Origin: Alkalimarinus sediminis | GTDB taxonomy: Bacteria; Pseudomonadota; Gammaproteobacteria; Pseudomonadales; Oleiphilaceae | Direction: 5' to 3' | NCBI RefSeq assembly: GCF_026427595.1 | Contig: NZ_CP101527.1 | Location: 3,715,001-3,779,000 of the forward strand | DNA length: 64,000 bases | Part shown: in pieces, positions 34,560 through 43,972 of the stretch | How positions within the stretch are numbered: the stretch's first letter is position 1 | Layout of the letters: each line of letters opens with the position of its first letter | Notes under the pieces: generated by a model | Database searches by the model: none | What the model was told of the DNA's origin: nothing | The model's input: the letters and a program-made list of their open reading frames with translations, nothing else | Translations under genes and position numbers: made by a program

Positions 34560-35547
34560 CCATCACGCCTCGCTGGTTTTTATACGAGACAACCGTCATC
34601 AATGAGAAGAACAGCAGATAACCAACCATCACAATCGCCAACAAATAGTGGTGTAGGCTCTGCTTTGGGCGATAACTCAAAGACTCAAATATCGCCGGTT
34701 CCAACTCATTAATTTGTCGATACACACGCTCTAGCTGCTCTCGATCAAGCGCCTGATAGTAACCACCTGATGTTATCTCAGCGATACGCTTTAACGTATC
34801 AATATCCAATGCCTCTTCACCAGTGGTTGCCGGGTCACCAATGGCAATGGTGTATATGGTCACCCCTAACTGGTCGGCAACCTTAGCCGCATCAATCGGT
34901 GGCACTTTACTGCCCGTATCATTGCCATCAGTCAACACGATGAGAACGCGGTTTTCAGTATCGCTATTCTCAAAGGCTTTGATCGATAGGCCGATCGCAT
35001 CACCGAAGGCAGTACTCATGCCCGCCATACCCGTCTCAGTTTCTGCCAACAGCGTTAGCCAAGTTTCATGGTCTTCGGTAAAAGGTGCTTGAAGAAATGG
35101 TGCATCGCCAAACACAATCAAGCCAAGGCGATCATGGGCTCGCTGGGTAATAAATTCAGCCAACACAGACTTAACTGCCGTTAAACGATCCACCTGCTGA
35201 CCGCTCTCATCTAAGAAGTCCGTCGATTCCATCGAGCCAGAGAGGTCAACCGCTATCATCAGATCCCTACCTGACTTATCAATCACAATCGGCTCTCCCA
35301 CCCACTGCGGCTTCGCCAACGCTAAAACAATAAACAGCCACGAAATAACCAACCATGCCTTTTGAAATAACATGCGCTCCAGCACCACGGCACCACGACT
35401 GGGTTTTTCGCCGGTCAGCTCGACCAACCGCCTAAAAAACGGCACCTTGACCGAGCTTTTTCGCTCTTTATAAGCAGGCAGCACAAAGTACGCTACTAAC
35501 GGCAGCGGCAACGCTAATATCAACCAAGGGTAGGCAAACTCAATCAC
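34552..35547 (-). CDS. batA: BatA-type membrane VWA protein
   Basis: 331 residues with N-terminal membrane helices, a periplasmic/cytosolic-facing VWA domain and a C-terminal helix (HHYLLAIVMVGYLLFFSLMTV). The MIDAS motif is intact (AVDLSGSMESTDF, TAFGDAIGLSIKAF, VLTDGNDTGSKVPP). It likely forms a membrane complex with the BatB-type protein and acts with the MoxR ATPase, as in other MoxR-VWA systems, on assembly of envelope or metal-containing proteins. Confidence 0.9.
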   Translation of the reverse strand: MIEFAYPWLILALPLPLVAYFVLPAYKERKSSVKVPFFRRLVELTGEKPSRGAVVLERMLFQKAWLVISWLFIVLALAKPQWVGEPIVIDKSGRDLMIAVDLSGSMESTDFLDESGQQVDRLTAVKSVLAEFITQRAHDRLGLIVFGDAPFLQAPFTEDHETWLTLLAETETGMAGMSTAFGDAIGLSIKAFENSDTENRVLIVLTDGNDTGSKVPPIDAAKVADQLGVTIYTIAIGDPATTGEEALDIDTLKRIAEITSGGYYQALDREQLERVYRQINELEPAIFESLSYRPKQSLHHYLLAIVMVGYLLFFSLMTVVSYKNQRGVMDV

Positions 35548-36091
35548 TGCTCACCTCGTTTAGCGGGGTTTGGGATGATGACTCGATATGGTGACGTTTT
35601 ATCCAATCTCGCGTACGCGCCACCAACTCGGCGACATCTTGCTCACTCAATGCCCACTGTTGTGAGTGTTGATAGCTGATGGTAATCAGTTGTCGACCTA
35701 GCTTATCGGTAAACGAAGGGCCGGGGTAATGATCAGTTAAAAATTCAAGCCAGGCATCACCTGCCAATGAAGCGATATCCTCGCGCGTGAACAACTGCAA
35801 GGCCGTCGCTTTTAATAAAAAAGGTAATCGAGAGACAATGGTGTAGCCATCTTCGGTGGACTCTAGCGCTGCCAGTTGTTTTAACGCTTCTCGTCGATAG
35901 CGGTTGCGCCACCATTTTGTGGCTTGTCGGTATAGGTAGGCAACAAACAATAACAGCAGTAATACACCCAGCACCTTCCAACCAATCGTCTGCGGCATCC
36001 ACGATACAGAGTCTGGTAGATGAACTTCTTCAATACCATTCAGGTTGTAGTTGCCAAAAGTGCGGGCAAACTCTTTATCCACGCCCTCCAC
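35540..36091 (-). CDS. DUF4381 family membrane protein of the MoxR-Bat operon
   Basis: 183 residues with one membrane helix near residues 35-55 (IGWKVLGVLLLLLFVAYLYR) and a basic cytosolic domain (WWRNRYRREALKQLAALES, LPFLLKATALQLFTREDIASLAG), the DUF4381 signature. GTG 36091 overlaps the previous stop by one base. It is a standard member of this operon type; function unknown. Confidence 0.87.
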   Translation of the reverse strand: MEGVDKEFARTFGNYNLNGIEEVHLPDSVSWMPQTIGWKVLGVLLLLLFVAYLYRQATKWWRNRYRREALKQLAALESTEDGYTIVSRLPFLLKATALQLFTREDIASLAGDAWLEFLTDHYPGPSFTDKLGRQLITISYQHSQQWALSEQDVAELVARTRDWIKRHHIESSSQTPLNEVSSD

Positions 36092-37050
36092 TATCGACCG
36101 CCTCCCGCCATAAACGGCTGCCCTAATGCTACTCTCACTTGGTCTTGAACAGGAGCTTCGGTATCAATCGGAATAACCGGCACACCATATTTTCGAAGCT
36201 CACCCTGGAGAAAATCAACCGAGCTTACAAACCCCTCGGTAAAGCGCTGTTTGAGTTTATGTTTACGGGCATCAACCTCAATCTGTACATGACCATCACT
36301 AACAACTAACTGTTGGTGGTCAGGCAGTTCTTTCTCTAACGGGTCAAATATCAATGGCACAATAAGATCATTATGCACCGTCAGTCGTTTGATACGCTTG
36401 ATGGTTTCATCATTCCAGCCACTCATATCACTCACCACAACGATCAAAAAGTCGTGACCACAAAGCCGCTCAGCCTCTTGCAACGCATGATTGAGTTGAT
36501 CGCTATTCTGTGCTGTGCGCTGCCGAGCATTAAGTGCATGGTTCATTGTCGTAATTTGATGAAGAATCTGCAGGGCTGTTTTTCGACTGCGCTGAGGCTT
36601 GATCTCTTTTATCTCGGTATCATTAAATACTAACGCTCCCACTCGGTCACCCACCGCAAGTGTTCGCCAAATACTTAACCCGGCCATTTCAGCAGCGACG
36701 ACCGATTTCATTTTGACTCTACTACCAAAAAACATTGATACACGCTGATCAACCAATAACAGAACACTGCGTTCACGCTCTTCTGTGTAGACTCTTACAT
36801 GGGGCTTTTTGGTTCGGTTAGTTACTTTCCAGTCGAGCGTTCGAATGTCATCTCCGGGCCTATAGTGGCGAAGCTCTTCAAAGTTTAGCCCCCTGCCCCG
36901 CAATTTAGAGGCATGCCGACCCGACAATATGCTCTGCACCGCCTGCTTGGGCAGAAAACTAAACCCCGCTGCCAAGTGCTGCATCGCCACTAACTGCTGA
37001 AAGTCTGCATAAACTTTATGATCTGGTTTTTCTGACTCTATTGAAGCCAT
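36091..37050 (-). CDS. DUF58 family protein of the MoxR-Bat operon
   Basis: 319 residues, cytosolic. The DUF58 core is clear: GRGLNFEELRHYRPGDDIRTLDWKV, KPHVRVYTEERERSVLLLVD, then a VWA-like fold (FLIVVVSDMSGWNDETIKRI). Known partners are MoxR and VWA proteins. It follows moxR with a 61-bp gap and overlaps the DUF4381 gene by one base. Confidence 0.9.
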   Translation of the reverse strand: MASIESEKPDHKVYADFQQLVAMQHLAAGFSFLPKQAVQSILSGRHASKLRGRGLNFEELRHYRPGDDIRTLDWKVTNRTKKPHVRVYTEERERSVLLLVDQRVSMFFGSRVKMKSVVAAEMAGLSIWRTLAVGDRVGALVFNDTEIKEIKPQRSRKTALQILHQITTMNHALNARQRTAQNSDQLNHALQEAERLCGHDFLIVVVSDMSGWNDETIKRIKRLTVHNDLIVPLIFDPLEKELPDHQQLVVSDGHVQIEVDARKHKLKQRFTEGFVSSVDFLQGELRKYGVPVIPIDTEAPVQDQVRVALGQPFMAGGGR

Positions 37051-37111
37051 AACCTGATTACCTATTAAAACCTTAACCTACCACTAAGCGCCAGCTGCCC
37101 ACTCAAACCTA

Positions 37112-38083
37112 TTAAGCTACCGCAACTTGCCGAATAATTTCTTCAATGACTTGGTCACTGGTAACCCCTTCAGCCGCTGCTTCATAGCTTAATATCAAAC
37201 GATGACGAAGCACCGCCGGGGCGACCGAACGCACGTCATCAGGGTCTACAAAATCTTTACCTTGCAGCCAGGCATGTGCACGAGAGGCTTTATCCAGATT
37301 AATGGTGGCGCGAGGGCTAGAGCCTACGCTTATCCATTGTGAAAGTGAGCTTTCTGGGTATCGATCAGGGTGGCGTGTCGCCATCACCAGCGCGACCATA
37401 TATTGTTCGATGTTCTCTGATACATGCAACTTGTGAATCTCTTCTCTGGCAGAAAATATATGATTCTGAGAGATCTTAAGAGGCTCTGCATGACTTGACA
37501 CCTGCTCTTCGTTTCGCATCAGCCGTATGATCCCCAGTTCGGCGGTGTCATCAGGGTAGTCGATATCAACCTTCATCAAAAAACGATCCATCTGCGCTTC
37601 AGGCAGTGGATAGGTTCCCTCTTGCTCAATAGGGTTTTGCGTTGCCAGCACCATAAACAATGGAGGTAGCGGGTACGTTTTGCCCGCCACGGTGACCTGC
37701 CTTTCTTCCATCGCCTCTAATAGCGCAGACTGCACTTTAGCAGGAGCCCGGTTTATTTCATCAGCCAATACAAGATTCGCAAAAATAGGGCCTTGCTGAA
37801 AGGTGAGCTGCTCTGCCCCACCATCAGAATGGTAGATTTCGGTGCCGGTGACATCGGATGGCAATAAGTCGGGGGTAAACTGGATACGGCTTAACTCTGC
37901 TTCCATTACGCTAGCTAAGGTTTTAATTGATCGAGTTTTAGCGGTCCCCGGAAGACCTTCTAACAGCAGGTTCCCATTACACAATAAACTAATGATAATT
38001 TTTTCCACTACGTCTGCTTGGCCTATAACGGCCGCTTCCATAGCATTTTGAAGCTTTTTAATTTCCGCCAAGCTTTGTGTCAT
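37112..38083 (-). CDS. moxR: MoxR family AAA+ ATPase
   Basis: 323 residues. Walker A is GLPGTAKT, Walker B ADEINRAPAKVQSALLEAMEERQV and sensor region TQNPIEQEGTYPLPEAQMDRF. It is a chaperone-like ATPase that acts with VWA proteins to mature or insert metals into other proteins in the best-known systems. It is the first gene of the eight-gene minus-strand convoy; AGGAA lies 6 nt before ATG 38083, and a terminator for the upstream sulfatase separates it from that gene, so the operon promoter is probably in 38084-38123. Confidence 0.94.
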   Translation of the reverse strand: MTQSLAEIKKLQNAMEAAVIGQADVVEKIIISLLCNGNLLLEGLPGTAKTRSIKTLASVMEAELSRIQFTPDLLPSDVTGTEIYHSDGGAEQLTFQQGPIFANLVLADEINRAPAKVQSALLEAMEERQVTVAGKTYPLPPLFMVLATQNPIEQEGTYPLPEAQMDRFLMKVDIDYPDDTAELGIIRLMRNEEQVSSHAEPLKISQNHIFSAREEIHKLHVSENIEQYMVALVMATRHPDRYPESSLSQWISVGSSPRATINLDKASRAHAWLQGKDFVDPDDVRSVAPAVLRHRLILSYEAAAEGVTSDQVIEEIIRQVAVA

Positions 38084-38123
38084 AAAATATTCCTATGGAC
38101 AGTTCGGTACATCGCAGAAAACA

Positions 38124-38151
38124 AAAACCCGCGAATTAGATCGCGGGTTTT
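38124..38151 (-). terminator. Sulfatase terminator ahead of the moxR operon
   Basis: An 11-bp stem, AAAACCCGCGA/TCGCGGGTTTT, with a 6-nt loop. The A/T arms give a T tract in either direction. It sits 18 nt past the sulfatase stop. Confidence 0.82.
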
Positions 38152-38169
38152 GATCGAACGACCTGCTAA

Positions 38170-39708
38170 CTACTTGCCTTCTGACTTCTGCAAGAATTTA
38201 TTGTACACAGCCTCAACCGACCAGGAACCTGGCGCTTGGCTAGGTGGGTACTCCTTAAAGGTAGCTAAGAATTCAGCCGTGGTTGCTAGCCCAAGGTAGA
38301 TATAAGGGGCTTTATCAATCATCCAGTCGTAGTAAGAGTTGGAGTTTTCTTCTGCTCGACCAAATGGGTCACGACGAAGGTTCGTGATCTTAGGCATTCT
38401 TAGCATGGTGAAGGGCTCAGTCCAGAGCGCCATAGTCTTGCCGCGGTTCTCTGCATAGGTCATTTTCCAATCGCCGATACGGATAGCAACAGGAAATGCC
38501 TCATCATTCAAATAGTGGTATACGTTACGAGGTCCTTTCTTCTCTTTACCCGTTAGATGAGGCAAGAAATTATAACCATCTAAATGAATTTTCGCTTTTT
38601 TCTTACCAAATGCCTTACCCTTCAACATATCTGCTTTTAGATTGTTATCACCAGTTGCCGCTGCAAAGGTTGGCATCCAGTCTAGGTGAGCCATAATCTC
38701 GTTGGAGATCGTGCCCGCTGGGATTTTACCCGGCCAGCGAACCATTGCTGGCACTCGGTAAGCGCCTTCATAGTTACTGTTTTTCTCACCGCGGAATGGC
38801 GTAATACCGGCATCAGGCCATGTGTTAAAGTGAACACCGTTGTCTGTTGAATACATCACAATGGTATTGTCTGCAATTTTAAGGTCATCAAGCTGGGTCA
38901 GCATTTCACCGACTAACTCATCATGAGCAACCATTACATCATTGTAAAAACCCTGTCCTGATTTACCGATATTCTTTTCAGCGATGTGAGTGCGGAAGTG
39001 CATACCGGTAGTATTTAACCAAACAAAGAATGGCGTTTTCTTTTTAACGGCTTTATCAATGAACTTTTTGGCAGCGGCGACAAACTCTTCATCCGCTGTC
39101 TCCATGCGTTTTTTGGTTAATGGACCAGTATCTTCTATCTTTCCATCAGCATAGCTATGAAGCACCCCACGAGGACCAAACTTCTTCTTAAACGCTGGGT
39201 CTTTTGGGTAATCCTCATCTTCTGGCTCTTCTTCTGCATTCAAGTGGTAAAGATTACCTAGGAACTCATCAAAGCCATGATTGGTTGGCAGGTGTTTATC
39301 TTGGTCACCCAAATGGTTTTTACCGAACTGGCCGGTGGTATACCCTTTGGCTTTTAACATTTCAGCAATTGTAATATCACGATCCTGAAGACCTTCAGGC
39401 GCACCTGGTAAGCCAACTTTTGTCATACCTGTTCGTAAACCAGACTGCCCGGTTATAAAAGTCGAGCGCCCGGCGGTACAACTTTGGTCACCATAATAGT
39501 CAGTAAAACGCATACCTTCATTGGCGATACGGTCAATATTGGGTGTGTGGTAACCCATAATACCGTCGCTATACGCACTAATATTGGTTATACCAATGTC
39601 ATCACCCCAAATAACTAGAATATTGGGCTTTTCAGGTGCTGCGATAGCAACGCTGCTCAACGACAGAAACATACTAGCTGTCGCTATCGCCTTTTTGATA
39701 GGTGTCAT
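38170..39708 (-). CDS. Sulfatase family hydrolase
   Basis: 512 residues with a signal peptide (MFLSLSSVAIAA). The formylglycine motif is CTAGRSTFITGQ with Cys77; it has Ala where Pro is usual (CxAxR), a variant seen in the family. Other metal motifs: LVIWGDDIG and TDNGVHFNTWPDAG. It should hydrolyse a sulfate ester in the periplasm after activation by a formylglycine-generating enzyme, which is not in the window. It lies directly upstream of the moxR convoy but has its own terminator. Confidence 0.88.
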   Translation of the reverse strand: MTPIKKAIATASMFLSLSSVAIAAPEKPNILVIWGDDIGITNISAYSDGIMGYHTPNIDRIANEGMRFTDYYGDQSCTAGRSTFITGQSGLRTGMTKVGLPGAPEGLQDRDITIAEMLKAKGYTTGQFGKNHLGDQDKHLPTNHGFDEFLGNLYHLNAEEEPEDEDYPKDPAFKKKFGPRGVLHSYADGKIEDTGPLTKKRMETADEEFVAAAKKFIDKAVKKKTPFFVWLNTTGMHFRTHIAEKNIGKSGQGFYNDVMVAHDELVGEMLTQLDDLKIADNTIVMYSTDNGVHFNTWPDAGITPFRGEKNSNYEGAYRVPAMVRWPGKIPAGTISNEIMAHLDWMPTFAAATGDNNLKADMLKGKAFGKKKAKIHLDGYNFLPHLTGKEKKGPRNVYHYLNDEAFPVAIRIGDWKMTYAENRGKTMALWTEPFTMLRMPKITNLRRDPFGRAEENSNSYYDWMIDKAPYIYLGLATTAEFLATFKEYPPSQAPGSWSVEAVYNKFLQKSEGK

Positions 39709-39825
39709 ACTTTATTCCTTACTAAATTACTTGGATTTATGGGGTACATTTATTGTTATAGTATTAGCACAAAATTATTTCTACTTTTTTACAGGCTAAT
39801 AGCTAACTATTTTAGCCAAACAGTC

Positions 39826-41559
39826 TTAATCGAAAACCTCGCCTAAGACATGACCATAAGCACCAGAGGGTGGCTTAATACCTAAATAGGCAGATAGAGT
39901 GGTCGCAATATCAACGGTATGCACCTGTCGCGTCACCCGCTCTGACTCTATACCATGACCGGCAAACACCATTGGGACATAACTATCATACCGCCAGGGA
40001 GAGCCGTGAGTAGACGCAACCACTAAGCCATCAAAATCATTGATAAACCAATTCGGTTCAAAAACGACATAAACATCACCTGAGCGTTTCGCATAAAAGT
40101 TATTGCGTACCGCTTGGTAGAGTGGTGTTTCGGGTAAGTTGCCTCGCTGCAATGCCTTGCTTGATACCGCCATGGCAATACCCGGCAGGGCAACCAGCTC
40201 TTTCACGATAGCGGCTTCTAGCTCCTGACGGTCGATCTCCTTGTTATCAATGACTGATTTGCTGAAATAGAGATACGGATGCTCATACTTTTCGATTATT
40301 TTGCCATGGATATTAAACTGCTTTTTTAATCGAACAATCGCGTCTTCTTTGCTCCAAGATGACGGATCAATATAGCCTGCTGGTATATTCATAGCCTTCA
40401 GATATCCGGGTGTATCAGGCCCACCATGATCGGCTGAAAGCACTATCAAAGTATTTTGTAACCCCACCTGCTTATCCACTGCGGCAAACAATTTAGCCAA
40501 ACTTCTATCCAAGCGTAAAATATTATCTTCAGATTCAAGACTCGACGCACCAAACAGGTGGCCGACATAATCTGTCGATGAGAAGCTGACACTCAAGTAA
40601 TCGGTTATCTCATCCTTACCCAACTTCTCCGCCACTAATAGGGTTTTGGCAAAGTCCAAGGTGATTTCGTCGCCTGCAGGGCTAGTCGTTAATAAAGTGG
40701 TGAAGTATTTCCCGTCTGCAGGCCCATATGAGTGAGGAAAGGTTCGGCCAAAACCTGCTAAGTCTGTTTCCCACTCTCGGTCATCAGAATCTCCAAACAG
40801 GTAAGTTTTTTGTGCGTGCAATAGACTCCAGGTTTTACCCCCATACCCCTGCGGAATCTTCTTGGCATTCCACTCGGTAACCCAATTTGGGTATTGGTCA
40901 TAGTAATAGTTACTGGTAACAAATTCGCCTTTAGCTTTAGAAAACCAGAATGCTTTACCCGTGTGACCTGCCATGGCCACGGCACCTCGATCTTTTATCG
41001 AGACACCGAATACTTTCGCTTTACCATTGCTATTAACTTTGAGTTCATCGCCGAAAGTTGTGACCATAATAGCCGCTGGCGATCGCCCTTCCGTTTTAGC
41101 AGCCTTTTGAGTAGGGTCTATTTCTGTTTTGGCGTTAACATCTGCCCCCTTTGATAAAAGCCTGTAGTTAGGGTCTTCGATATTATAGGTTGTGCGGCCA
41201 GTGACTCGATCATGCCAGACATTCCCCACCATGCCATGTACAGCAGGTTGAGCCCCGGTCGCTAAGGTTGTGTGGCCGACAATGGTTTCGGTATTGGCAT
41301 GTTCATGGAACGCATTGGCGTAAACTACGCCCTTCTCCCATAAATACTTAAAGCCGCCTTCACCGAGTCGATCGTAATAACGAGTCGGTAGATCTCCACG
41401 TAATTGATCTACCGTTACTTGTAGAATAAGTTTGGGCTTATTTTTTGTGGGTGAGTGGTCATCTGCGCTGGCGGCAATAGATAGCCAAGGAGCGCCCAAG
41501 AGTACTGCTATAGATAAGCATTTTGATAGAATCAACTTTGACGAATCAAACGAAGACAT
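39826..41559 (-). CDS. Alkaline phosphatase superfamily protein (PafA / nucleotide pyrophosphatase-like)
   Basis: 577 residues from ATG 41559, which has GAGGG 6 nt upstream; the longer in-frame TTG start at 41592 has no support. A signal peptide (LSIAVLLGAPWLSIAASA) leads to the catalytic domain: metal Asp in LILQVTVDQLRGD, Thr nucleophile in VGHTTLATGAQPAVHG, and LSADHGGPDTPGYL and VASTHGSPWRYDSYVPM as further metal sites. The family contains phosphate-irrepressible phosphatases and phosphodiesterases; the substrate here is unknown. It is upstream of the sulfatase in the same direction. Confidence 0.87.
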   Translation of the reverse strand: MSSFDSSKLILSKCLSIAVLLGAPWLSIAASADDHSPTKNKPKLILQVTVDQLRGDLPTRYYDRLGEGGFKYLWEKGVVYANAFHEHANTETIVGHTTLATGAQPAVHGMVGNVWHDRVTGRTTYNIEDPNYRLLSKGADVNAKTEIDPTQKAAKTEGRSPAAIMVTTFGDELKVNSNGKAKVFGVSIKDRGAVAMAGHTGKAFWFSKAKGEFVTSNYYYDQYPNWVTEWNAKKIPQGYGGKTWSLLHAQKTYLFGDSDDREWETDLAGFGRTFPHSYGPADGKYFTTLLTTSPAGDEITLDFAKTLLVAEKLGKDEITDYLSVSFSSTDYVGHLFGASSLESEDNILRLDRSLAKLFAAVDKQVGLQNTLIVLSADHGGPDTPGYLKAMNIPAGYIDPSSWSKEDAIVRLKKQFNIHGKIIEKYEHPYLYFSKSVIDNKEIDRQELEAAIVKELVALPGIAMAVSSKALQRGNLPETPLYQAVRNNFYAKRSGDVYVVFEPNWFINDFDGLVVASTHGSPWRYDSYVPMVFAGHGIESERVTRQVHTVDIATTLSAYLGIKPPSGAYGHVLGEVFD

Positions 41560-41661
41560 ATAGATCCCTCTAACCTCTACTTTATTAAACAATAGACTAA
41601 CGTAATTTATTCATGGCAAGCAACTATACTCATGGATTTAACCGCTACTCATATCAGATGC

Positions 41662-41725
41662 TTTGGTCTGTCTATTGATGATTTTTTGACCTGCTTATTG
41701 ATTATGTTTTGGTCTGCTTATTGAT
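41662..41725. repeat. Three 23-bp tandem units across the esterase stop codon
   Basis: TTTGGTCTGTCTATTGAT-like cores start at 41662, 41685 and 41708 with exact 23-bp spacing. The middle unit ends at the stop codon of the esterase gene (41702-41704), so the last residues YINKQTKT are encoded by the array. Confidence 0.75.
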
Positions 41726-42964
41726 ATAGTCGCTGTACAACCATTCTGCAAATCGAACCACCCCGTTTAGCACGTGTTCACTTCTCACTGACGGAAACAC
41801 ATCAAACGCATGTTGTGCGCCCGTAATTTCAGAATATACAACGGGGTTTTCAGACACCTGCTTTAGCTGCTCAACGAAATAGCGTGTTTCATCTGTTGAA
41901 ACCAAGGTGTCTTTATTACCCTGTATGACCATAAACGGAGGCGCTTTCTTATGAATATGATTAATGGGTGATGCTTGCCGATACAGCTCAGGGTTCGCTT
42001 GTTTAGATGATTTAAGAATCGACTTTTCTAATATATCTTCCAAGCCTTTGTGGTATTGCAAACCTTGCTCATCCAAAAAGTCATAAATGCCATAAAAGGG
42101 AACACAGCCATTGATTCGGGTATCCTCATCTTCAAACCCAGGCTGAAAAGCCGCAAAGTTTTCAGTGAGCGATAACAACGAACTAAGATGCCCACCAGCA
42201 GAGCCACCGGTCACCAAAATAAAGTCTGGATTACCGCCATACTCAGCAATATGCTTCTTAACCCATACCAGTGCTTTTTTACAATCGATAATATGGTCAG
42301 GGAACGTTGCCTTTGGACTAAGGCGATAGTCAATCGCCACACACACCCAGCCCATCTCAGCCAAGCGATTCATCAACGGAATACCCTGCTCATTCTTACT
42401 GCCCATTTTATAGGTCCAGGCACCGCCATGTATTTGAAATAGCACCGGTGCATTCTCAACCGACCTCTTGGCACGCCTTATATCGAGCTTTAAGTTGAAG
42501 CCGTCAACCTGCTCATAGGTGATATTCTTAATAAGCTCGACATTAGTCGAGCGCAGTGATGCAAATGGTCTTGCTAGCTCTCGTCTACTGGGTTTCTTGT
42601 CTGCATGATTGTGAATGCCATCCCTAAAGGTTTGTCGATAATCTGCTCCTAATGACTTTATTAAGCTATCTTCAACCTCTTGTTCAGCAACAGCCGCTTG
42701 CAGGTGGTACATCGTCATCCCCCACCAAGAAACAAGCAAGATCAACAACCCTAACGACCCCCAAAACCCTTCTACTACTCCACCTGCCACAAACAGCAAG
42801 GTAATAGCGACCTGTATGATCAAGTGATGCCATACCAGCTCTCCTACTAACCAGCCCGAAAGAAAGCTAATCAGAACACCTTTGGGGTGCTTATAGACTG
42901 GGTAAAACAAGTTATAGCTAAAACATGCACTTAGTATGGCAAAAACAAGAAATAGTACAGTCAT
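41702..42964 (-). CDS. Membrane-anchored alpha/beta hydrolase (HSL/GDSAG-type esterase)
   Basis: 420 residues. The first 120 hold about three membrane helices (LFLVFAILSACFSYNLF, LIIQVAITLLFVAGGVV, LGLLILLVSWWGM). The catalytic part has the oxyanion motif HGGAW, nucleophile GGSAGG, and an Asp-His pair toward the end (VIQGNKDTLV, ITGAQHAFDVF). It is an acetylesterase/lipase-like enzyme held in the membrane; the substrate is unknown. Its C-terminus is encoded by a 23-bp tandem repeat. Confidence 0.87.
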   Translation of the reverse strand: MTVLFLVFAILSACFSYNLFYPVYKHPKGVLISFLSGWLVGELVWHHLIIQVAITLLFVAGGVVEGFWGSLGLLILLVSWWGMTMYHLQAAVAEQEVEDSLIKSLGADYRQTFRDGIHNHADKKPSRRELARPFASLRSTNVELIKNITYEQVDGFNLKLDIRRAKRSVENAPVLFQIHGGAWTYKMGSKNEQGIPLMNRLAEMGWVCVAIDYRLSPKATFPDHIIDCKKALVWVKKHIAEYGGNPDFILVTGGSAGGHLSSLLSLTENFAAFQPGFEDEDTRINGCVPFYGIYDFLDEQGLQYHKGLEDILEKSILKSSKQANPELYRQASPINHIHKKAPPFMVIQGNKDTLVSTDETRYFVEQLKQVSENPVVYSEITGAQHAFDVFPSVRSEHVLNGVVRFAEWLYSDYINKQTKT

Positions 42965-43028
42965 AAATGTTTCCTAACGACATTTAACGCAGGGGTTGCA
43001 TAGCAACCCTCACAGGTAGATGGTGTAG

Positions 43029-43829
43029 TTATTCGCAAGCTGGTTTATTGAGTTTAACGCCTTCTACTACATTCAACTCTTGACGAAAAAAGTGATAGCT
43101 GTTTTTGCCTTGACGCTTAACCTCGTACATAGCTTCATCGGCAAAGCGCATCAACTCCTCTGCAGAAGATGAGTCATGAGGTGTAATGGCAATACCAATA
43201 CTCAGTGATAGATTTAGTTTATCCTGACCGGCAAAAAAAGGCTTTGATGTATCGTCAATAATATTTCTAGCTACGGCGGCTGCCTCTTCAGGCCCTGCTA
43301 TATTCTTGAGTAAAATCACAAACTCGTCGCCGGCGATACGAGCAATCAGGTTTTCCTGCTCTACATACTGTTCTAGTATTTCTGATAGATGAATTAACGA
43401 TCTATCACCCACCGTATGTCCGTAAGTATCGTTGACCTCTTTGAAGTTATCCACATCAATAAACAGTACCGCTTGTAGATTATCACCTGATACTGTTTGT
43501 TTAATAGCATCCTTCAATGCTGGCATAAAAAAGCGTCTATTGGGTAAGCCAGTTAACGCGTCTTGATAGGCTAACTCCGAGACCACTTTTTCGGCGAGCA
43601 TACGCCTTTCGACCTCTACGCGAAGTTCACGTTCACGCTTGATCACAATCACCAGTAGCACAAACATCAACACGATTGCAGTGGGGAATATCTCATCAAC
43701 CTCCCACTCTTCATGCTCAGCGCTAAATTCAAGCAACGCCTCTAGCACATCAAAATGCCCGGCTAGTAAAAATGTCACAACACCCACTACGACAAACGTA
43801 GCGATATCTATGACTAGCTTCTTATTCAT
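43029..43829 (-). CDS. Membrane GGDEF diguanylate cyclase
   Basis: 266 residues with two N-terminal helices (IDIATFVVVGVVTFLLAG, IFPTAIVLMFVLLVIVIK) enclosing a short acidic periplasmic loop (SAEHEEWEVDE), then a GGDEF domain with DALTGLPNRRFF and active-site RIAGDEFVILL, an accepted AGDEF variant. It should make cyclic di-GMP. The acidic loop might sense metal or pH. No EAL domain. Confidence 0.9.
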   Translation of the reverse strand: MNKKLVIDIATFVVVGVVTFLLAGHFDVLEALLEFSAEHEEWEVDEIFPTAIVLMFVLLVIVIKRERELRVEVERRMLAEKVVSELAYQDALTGLPNRRFFMPALKDAIKQTVSGDNLQAVLFIDVDNFKEVNDTYGHTVGDRSLIHLSEILEQYVEQENLIARIAGDEFVILLKNIAGPEEAAAVARNIIDDTSKPFFAGQDKLNLSLSIGIAITPHDSSSAEELMRFADEAMYEVKRQGKNSYHFFRQELNVVEGVKLNKPACE

Positions 43830-43972
43830 ATATTTTTACTTGAACAACCCATTCGTCTGTTAAGTCTAGTACAAATTAAAAATCTAACCTCACGACGCCA
43901 TTTTACTTATAATTTATTGTCAAACTGTAATACACTTTCTCTATTGGGTCTTGCAGCAGGCGGCTATTTTCG

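Noticed and set aside
39584-39799. Hydrophobic plus-strand frame of 71 codons before the phosphatase gene
   Set aside because: Mostly antisense to the sulfatase signal peptide and start region; the hydrophobicity reflects the complement of that segment and there is no ribosome site.
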